A stretch of 64,000 nucleotides of DNA, taken from NCBI GenBank assembly GCA_011033025.1, contig WFMF01000565.1, positions 37,722 through 101,721 of the forward strand, in the 5' to 3' direction. This DNA is from Beroe forskalii (taxonomy: Eukaryota > Ctenophora > Nuda > Beroida > Beroidae). A program made the translations under genes and the position numbers. The notes below the pieces were generated by a model that worked only from the letters and a program-made list of their open reading frames with translations, was not told the origin of the DNA and made no database searches. Positions 57,881 to 64,000 of the stretch are shown here, piece by piece (the first letter of the stretch is position 1; each line of letters opens with the position of its first letter).

Positions 57881-58541
57881 AGTCATTGACTACCTCCGCT
57901 GTCAGATAACATTTCTATCTACATTATTATTTTCTCATTCCTAATGAGCTAATGGGAATTTGGAAGGACGTGTTGCGTAAAATAAGTGCTCGCAGTGGAG
58001 GGTAGGGTAACACTAACAGTTACATACAGTCGTTTAGGTCTATTCTGTTGCAAAGCTAAGTTTTTCCAAAATAACATATGTTATTCTTATTGAGTGACAT
58101 GAACTCAGGTGAACTCAAATGAACTCAGGTGAACTCCAGTTCAACGCAGTTCAACGCAGTTCAACGCAGTTCAACGCAGTTCAACGCAGTTCAACGTAGT
58201 TCAACGCAGTTCAATGAATTCAGGTGAACTCCAGTTCAACGCAGTTCATATGAATGAACTAGTTCATTCATATGAATTCATATGCATCTCAGTTCACTAA
58301 ATTTTGGTGAACTGGTTCATCCGTGTTTAGTGAATTCATATGAATTCATGTGAAGTTCATATGAACTGGGTGGAGTTCATATGAAGTTCATATGAATTCA
58401 TATGAAGTTCATATGAAGTTCATTCATATAAAAATTTATTGAACTGGTAAACGCATTCAAATGAACTCATATGAATTCATATGAATTCATATGAAGTGCG
58501 CGGCGACTTCATATGAACTGCAGTTCACCCAGTATATAGCC

Positions 58542-58774
58542 TAGAGTTGTGCTGAAGTGTATTACTGTTCACCCCAGTGGTCAGTTATGATTTATTATGT
58601 ATAAGTTATTTAGGTTATTATATATCAATTTGTTATATGATTTGTAATATAACTATTTGCTACTTTGATATGATTGTGATTATGTGATTGTGATATGACT
58701 TTGATATCATTCCATTTACATCATTGATTGTAACCTATATTTCAGATTGGTTTTATCTGGAGTCAGCTATAGTG
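58542..58774. other. AT-rich spacer
   Basis: Nothing recognised; TGTGATATGACTTTGATAT-like repeats only. Confidence 0.4.
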
Positions 58775-59515
58775 TTTCATTGCTTACCATCTGTTCCGAG
58801 CATATGTTTCTGTTTTCTAGTGCATTCTTCTATAATAGATACTGAGTGATTCACAGCATGGCAGGTGGAGTGTGATTTCCTAAAGCCAAACTGATTTTCA
58901 TGCAGAATATTTTGAGAAATGGCAAGCTATATAATCTAGCGTAAATTACTTTTTTTCAAATATCTTGCCAAAGATTGGTAGTGTTGACACAGGCCTATAG
59001 TTTCCTATTTCCTCAGGGTTATCTTTTTTGTAGATAGGGGTCACTTTACCAACCTTCAGTTCATCAGGGAAGATTCCTCTCCCCATGAGCAAATTAAAAT
59101 AATCGACCAATTTGGGAGCAATAACATGGGCAGCCTTCTTTATAACAAAAACAGGGATGTCACTGGATTTTCCATTCTTAAAATCAGCTATTATTTCAAA
59201 AATTTCATCAGTATTGCAGTCATTCAAAAATATTGTGTTTTCTACCCTTTTAATCATAAAGTCCTCAAAACTAGAAAATTTTGAGTTAACCACAGAATTT
59301 TCATCTATACCTTGATTTAGATTTGCAGCTATTGAGTTGAAATAGTTATTGAACTCATTGGCAATCCTCCTTCTATCTAGAATTTTTTCATTGTTTATGA
59401 CAATAGGAGGTTTGAGCCCTTTTTTCTTTTTACCACGAATTTCATTTATGACTTCCCATGTTTTTTTCTTATTTTCCTTGTGCTCAAGAATTTTCTCACA
59501 GAAATAAGCATTTTG
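58775..59515 (-). pseudogene. LINE reverse transcriptase fragment, copy 2
   Basis: On the minus strand the order is KTWEVINEIRGKKKKGLKPP, RRIANEFNNYF, NGKSSDIPVFVIKKAAHVIA, GKVTPIYKKDNPEEIGNYRP, STLPIFGKIFEK, then after a frameshift NQFGFRKSHSTCHAVNHS. This is the endonuclease-RT linker and RT blocks 0-2 of a CR1/Jockey-group LINE; the catalytic blocks are absent. It corresponds to the end of 61560-61396 plus 60455-60000 of copy 1, so it is a separate, diverged copy abutting copy 1's broken RT. Confidence 0.85.
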
Positions 59516-62392
59516 ACATGTTGATGTGAAGTTTATTCACTAGCATATAAAGGCTCAAGTGGACAAGAATTTGGTTAGCATTTTCATATACAAGTTTTTT
59601 ATTTTGTGCCTTTATAAATATATTAGTATCATCTGCAAAAAGAACAAATTCAGTATTATTGTTTATGTTAGGGAGATCATTTATATACTTATATAGACCA
59701 GGAACAAGAGTGGGCCAAGGCAACTACCCTGAGGAACTCCAAACACAACCTTGAGTTCATCAGAGGTTTCGCCAAGAACATTCACATATTGCTTTCTATC
59801 TGTAAGATAGCTTTCAATGAGTCTGAGTGCAACACCACGTATGCCATAATTTTCGAGTTTTTTTATGAGTATGCTGTGGTCTATTGTGTCAAAAAGCCTT
59901 GCTAAGGTCAATAAAAATTCCAAGTACATGATTTCCTTCCTTTATAGCTTTTGGATGTGATCAACTGAGTAGTTAAGTGCATGTGATGTTGAGTGGCCCT
60001 GCCTGAACCCAAATTGGTTCCTGGTCAGTATACCATTAGAAGTAAAAGAAGTCGTAAAGTCTAGAGTATATCATTTTTTCGAAGATTTTGCCAAAAATTG
60101 GTAAGGTAGAAATCGGTCTATAGTTTTCTAAAAGCTGTTCGTCATCCTTTTTAAAAATTGGTGTGATTTTTCCGGTTTTCAATATGGACGGGAATATACC
60201 TTCAGCCAGAGTGTTATTGAAGTGCCCTGTTAGGACAGGCGTAAGGTTATTTGAGAGCTTCTTAATAACACGAATTGGGAAGTCACTAGCTTTTCCATTT
60301 TCAAGTTGACTTATTATCTGCTTGACTTCATCTTCTGTGCAATCAGAAAGAAAGATAGAGCTAGGTGTTGGGAGAGGCATAAATTGCTTGAAATCAATGG
60401 ATGCATTTTCAACTATTGCAGTGGTCTCATCATTAAGTTTAGTTGCTAGGGATGCATAGTAGGGGGGTCACATGAAAAATCAACTTGGACGATTCCCCAC
60501 AAAAATGGTACCAAAATGATCACCACGATGAGTTCTTCCAAACAAACTAAGTTTTATTGGGTTTTTCGAAAATTTGAGAGAGTTATAGGCTGCACGTGGG
60601 CAAGGAGCCGCGCTCAAAATGTGCAACGCCGAAATTTCGCTTGAAATTACGCACATCAATCGTCCTCACAAAAAACGCGATTAAATGGAAAATCATCGCT
60701 CAAACTACAAGATAAAGCATGGAAATCAAAGCTTAATCCTTTCTCTAACGTTTCTTGAAATTTTCAGGGAAATACATTATGTGGAAGTAGAATTATCAAT
60801 CTCCAAAGTCAACTGATCAAAATTCCGACGTATTTCGTCCATAACTCGGCTCAGGATAGACGTAAAACAAATCTGAAAACACTGTTTGAAAGCTCGCAAG
60901 CGCCCCCGTGCATTCCCACGGTGCGCGCAATTCTTAATGTTGAAGCGTAGCACGTGCGCGCTGATTAGTTTCGTTGTTTGGGTATATTTTGTCAGTTTCA
61001 TGAGTCCCGGTGAAAAATGGGTTTTGTCAAATTTCTATCTTCCCATTTTCATCGAATCATCATGAAACTTTCAGAAAAGTTGAAAAACATAATTAACAGC
61101 CATCCGGACTAATTTTTTTCTGAAAATCGAATCATGAGACGAGATATGAGCATTTGTGTACAGAAATTTTGTAAAATGGTTCATTTTTGGCCATAACTTC
61201 CGTTAGGAGCAAAATTTCCAGAAAAAATTAGTCAGTACGCTAGGTATATGTGTTCTACGGCATATATCCAAATTTCAGACAAAACCCTTTAATACATCTT
61301 GAGTTAGGACACTTTTTATGCGAAAAAATGTGTTACACTTTTTATCGTAATTTCGTGCTAGTACTTTGTGCGCAAGTACGCGTTGTGACACCCCTATGCA
61401 AAATAATGGTTAAATTTGTTGGCTATCACTCTGCGCTGAAGGATAACAACCCCATCCACTAAGAAACATGGCTTCATAGACTTCTTACACTTGCCCCTGA
61501 GTTGATTAATGATCTCCCATGTTTTCTTAATGTCGCCAGAGCATTGAGCAATTTTGTTTTTATAGAAGCTGAACTTCTGGCCTTTTATAATTTTCTCAAG
61601 GCAATAACGATATTTGCTGAATTTTTCATAAAGATTTTGGTCGCCAGTGTCATTATCATTGGCTTTTGTTCGAGTCCATTCGTTATAAAGATCATTTTTA
61701 TGTTGAATGGCATCAATGATGCCATCTGTTATCCATGGGTTATTGATTGGATTCCGTTTAGAATATTTTGGTTTTGATAGCTTACAGCATTGATCTACTG
61801 CATCCTTGAAAAGTCGGAAGAAGCTCTCTAAGTCAAGGCTCTTATAAACTTCAATTAGTTCAGGATTTAATTCTTGCGCCAATGCTTCTATGTTCTTAGC
61901 AGAATAGCTGTATTCTTGGATTTCCAGAGGTGGTTTCTCTTTTATACCTAGGTTCAGGTCAAATAATGAGAAGATGGGTGAGTGGTGAGTGCCTATGTTA
62001 TCAATTATGCCTGAGAGACAGCATTTTTCTATTGAATTTGTAAGGATATTGTCAATGCATGAGCTACTGTTGTTGGTTTTATGTGTGGCAAGTGAAATTA
62101 ATGGGAAGAGTCCTTGAGAGAGAAAAACATCCTTAAACTTTCCAATCATAGACTGAATTCTATTGAAGAGATCAAAATTAAAGTCGCCCATGATTATAGA
62201 GGTGGCGTTTGCGGGGAATTGTTCAACTAGTGATAGGAGCTCTTCTAGAAATTTTTCCTCATCCCCATTTGGAGATCGATAAATGCTACCAATATTTATT
62301 TTCTTTTCGCCATCATTGACAGTGACAAAAAGTGATTCAATGTCTGGCGACACCAAGTTTAGTTTTTCATTTTCAGTGGCATTGAGGGCTAT
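59500..62392 (-). pseudogene. LINE EN-RT fragment, copy 1, split by a TIR element
   Basis: Minus strand, 62392 to 61396: C-terminal two-thirds of an APE-like endonuclease (SLFVTVNDGEKK, IGSIYRSP, IIMGDFNFDLF, CIDNILTNS, THHSPIF) and the linker to KFNHYFA. 60455 to 60036: RT start with NGKASDFPIRVIKKLSN, GKITPIFKKDDEQLLENYRP, STLPIFGKIFEKMI. 60035 to 59930: frameshifted block with NQFG and a QGHSTSHALN-type motif. 59929 to 59500: DLSKAFDTIDH-type motif (frameshifted at its start), GVPQGSCLGPLLFLVY and the catalytic FADD near 59628-59639. The RT stops after KLHINMSKC; thumb and 3' end are missing. The endonuclease start is replaced by the 39-bp array. CR1/Jockey superfamily; clade not resolved. 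Confidence 0.9.
60456..61395. mobile_element. GGGGGTCACA TIR element inserted in the LINE, 940 bp
   Basis: GGGGGGTCACA near 60462 and TGTGACACCCC ending 61394 are inverted tips. ATGC stands on both sides (60452-60455, 61396-61399), and the LINE frame resumes at the exact break (HYFA then SLATKLND). 60840-61130 matches the dispersed repeat at 22195-22500. No transposase. Confidence 0.8.
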
Positions 62393-63215
62393 ATTAGCAT
62401 ATAGCCCAGGGCAAGGAAAAACAATAGAAATATTAACATATAGCCCACGGCAAGGAAAAACAATAGAAATATTAGCATGTAGCCCAGGGCAACGAAAAAC
62501 AATAGAAATATTAGCATATAGCCCAGGGCAAGGAAAAACAATAGAAATATCAGCATATAGCACAAGGCAAGGAATAACAATAGAAATAAGGAAATATTAG
62601 AATATAGCCCAGGGCAAGGGAAAACAATGGAAATATTAGCATATAGCCCAGAGCAAGGAAAAACAATAGAAATATTAGCATATAGCCCCAGGCAAGGAAA
62701 AACAATAGAAATATTAGCATATAGCCCGGGGCAAGTAAAAACAATAGAAATATTAGCATATTGCCCAGGGCAAGGAAAACAGAAGCATTAGCACATAGCC
62801 CAGGCATGGAAAAAGTAGAAATATTAGCATATAGCCCAGGGCAAGGAAAACAATAGAAATATTAGCAAATAGCCCAGGGCAAGAAAACAATTGAAATATA
62901 CATAGTCCAGGCAAGGAAAACAATAGAAATATACATATAGCCCAGGCAAAGAAAACAATAGAAATACAGCATATAGCACAGGGCAAAACAATTAGATAGC
63001 TCAGGGCAGAAAATAATAGAAATTCCAGGGCAAGGAAAAAAATTGATAGAAAACACTGAAATATACCCAGGGCAACCCAAATAGAAAACGAAGAAATATT
63101 ACCAAGGCCCAGGCAACCAAAAATAATATAGCCCAGGGCAAAGAAACAATGGAAATATTAGCATAGCCCAGGGCAGTGAAACAATAAATATTAGTTATAG
63201 CACCTGCGCGCGAAA
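62389..63215. repeat. 39-bp tandem repeat, first half
   Basis: Units of ATATAGCCCAGGGCAAGGAA then AAACAATAGAAATATTAGC are regular to about 62760 and shorter or worn afterwards. Thirteen codons per unit keep frames open on both strands. Confidence 0.95.
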
Positions 63216-63480
63216 ACAATAAAATATTGAGAAGCCCAGGGGCACAGAAACACATAGCCCAGCAAAGGGAAAACAATGGAAAAATATTAGCAATGAACAG
63301 TGGCAGGAAAGAATTAGAAAGATTAGCACAGGAAGCGAAATTGATGTTTGATCTGCATGGTTTTCAAAAAATGGTGGACGTCCTTGCCCCAAGAATGCAT
63401 CTTAACCTCTACGACAAAACTCATTGTGAGCACCGGGCAATGAGGGTACTTTTGAGGCATCAATGTGCTAATCTTTCTAA
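63216..63480. other. Spacer between inverted halves of the 39-bp array
   Basis: A plus-strand frame from 63227 crosses it and reads NSGRKELERLAQEAKLMFDL in part; no family recognised, and the frame continues into the array. Confidence 0.4.
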
Positions 63481-64000
63481 TTGTTCATTCCCTGCCCTGG
63501 GCTACATGCTAATATTTCTATTGTTTTTCCTTGCCCTGGGTTATATGCTAATATTTCATTGGTTTCTTGCCCTGGGCTATATGCTAATATTTCTATTGTT
63601 TTTCCTTGCCCTGGGCTATATGCTAATATTTCTAATATTTTTCCTTGCACTGGGCTATATGCTAATATTTCTATTGTTTTTACTTGCCCTGGCTATATGC
63701 TAATATTTCTATTGTTTTTTGCCCTGGACTATATGCTTATATTTCAAATGTTTTTCCTTGCCCTGGGCTATTTGCTAATATTTCTATTGTTTTTTTGCCC
63801 TGGACTATATGCTTATATTTCAAATGTTTTTCCTTGCCCTGGGCTATTTAGCTAATATTTCTATTGTTCATTACCTGCCCTGTGTTATATGCTAATATTT
63901 CTATTGTTTTTCCTTGCCCTGGGCTATATGCTAATATTTCTATTGTTTTTCCTTGCCCTGGGCTATATGCTAATATTTCTATTGTTTTTACTTGCCCTGG
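63481..64000. repeat. 39-bp tandem repeat, inverted half, runs off the window
   Basis: CTTGCCCTGGGCTATATGCT then AATATTTCTATTGTTTTTC units, the complement of 62389-63215. At 63715-63860 a 78-bp dimer (CTGGACTATATGCTTATATT) is duplicated. Confidence 0.95.

Larger units (their letters stand above)
55973..58541. mobile_element. FB10: foldback with TTCATATGAATTCATATGAA arms and TCGAGTCG core
   Basis: Tips GGCTATATACTGGGTGAACT then GCAGTTCATATGAAG and GCGCGGCGAC, mirrored exactly at 58541. Arms 55973-56400 and 58085-58541 are self-complementary TTCATATGAA and CAGTTCAACG units. The core 57000-57880 switches from CGACTCGA to TCGAGTCG at about 57284, close to the geometric centre (57257). No target duplication found. 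Confidence 0.9.

Noticed and set aside
58946-60380. Retroviral or LTR element pol
   Set aside because: The RT blocks are followed and preceded by an APE-type endonuclease and linker of non-LTR type; no protease, integrase or LTRs were seen.

Overview
The window looks like a piece of intergenic or heterochromatic DNA from an animal, probably a marine invertebrate; the species cannot be named from what is visible. The evidence is eukaryotic transposon biology: CR1/Jockey-type LINE fragments with endonuclease and reverse transcriptase motifs, an L1-type ORF1, PIF/Harbinger-like TIR elements with TTA/TAA target duplications, a poly-A-tailed insertion, and no operon-like gene packing. No host gene was found in 64 kb. 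Long open frames in the tandem arrays are artefacts of repeat units that lack stop codons.

The main feature is a dense set of giant foldback (palindromic) elements, many nested in one another. Each has two inverted arms, and the arms are largely made of tandem arrays. In several families the array unit is itself self-complementary, so there are palindromes inside palindromes. Main cases: FB1 4045-8290 (TCCACNNGTGGA-like units, 8-bp target duplication GACAGACC); FB2 11508-18701 (TCCAATGGATCC, GATCAGCGC and TTACGACACAG blocks); FB3 24009-33231 (517-bp units); FB5 33402-47085 (AGGGCACTACGT units), split by element E 33453-41318 (GAATTCGCGGCG units, 8-bp duplication CTACGTGA), which is itself split by element G 33691-37896 (AGGCTGAGTGG units, 7-bp duplication CGAACAA); FB6 42218-45000 (172-bp units) inside FB5; FB8 48107-51106 (160-bp units); FB9 51174-52454; FB10 55973-58541 (TTCATATGAA units around a TCGAGTCG core). 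Single-arm copies of FB1, FB2 and FB9 lie at 54779-55875, 18991-19336 and 52455-53270.

Layout. 1-4.0 kb: AT-rich DNA and a 1.2-kb GGGATCG TIR element. 4.0-8.3 kb: FB1 with nested TIR elements and an intact 315-aa LINE-type ORF1 on the minus strand. 8.3-11.5 kb: tandem repeats and hairpins. 11.5-19.3 kb: FB2, a Harbinger-like insertion at its centre, and a half copy. 19.3-24 kb: dispersed non-coding repeats. 24-33.2 kb: FB3, broken by a poly-A-tailed retroposon (26.8-29.65 kb) and by a TIR element (30.46-33.13 kb) carrying a decayed relative of the same ORF1. 33.4-47.1 kb: FB5/E/G/FB6 nest. 47.1-54.8 kb: 172-bp array, FB8, FB9 and very regular hairpins. 54.8-58.5 kb: half FB1 and FB10. 58.7-62.4 kb: two minus-strand LINE fragments, one split by a 940-bp TIR element. 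62.4-64 kb: a 39-bp array in inverted halves that runs off the end.

The coding remnants are transposon machinery (ORF1, endonuclease, reverse transcriptase), all incomplete as systems. No transposase was recognised for any foldback family, so any mobility would have to be supplied from elsewhere. All homology and repeat calls were made by reading the sequence by eye; unit lengths come from counting positions of recurring words.
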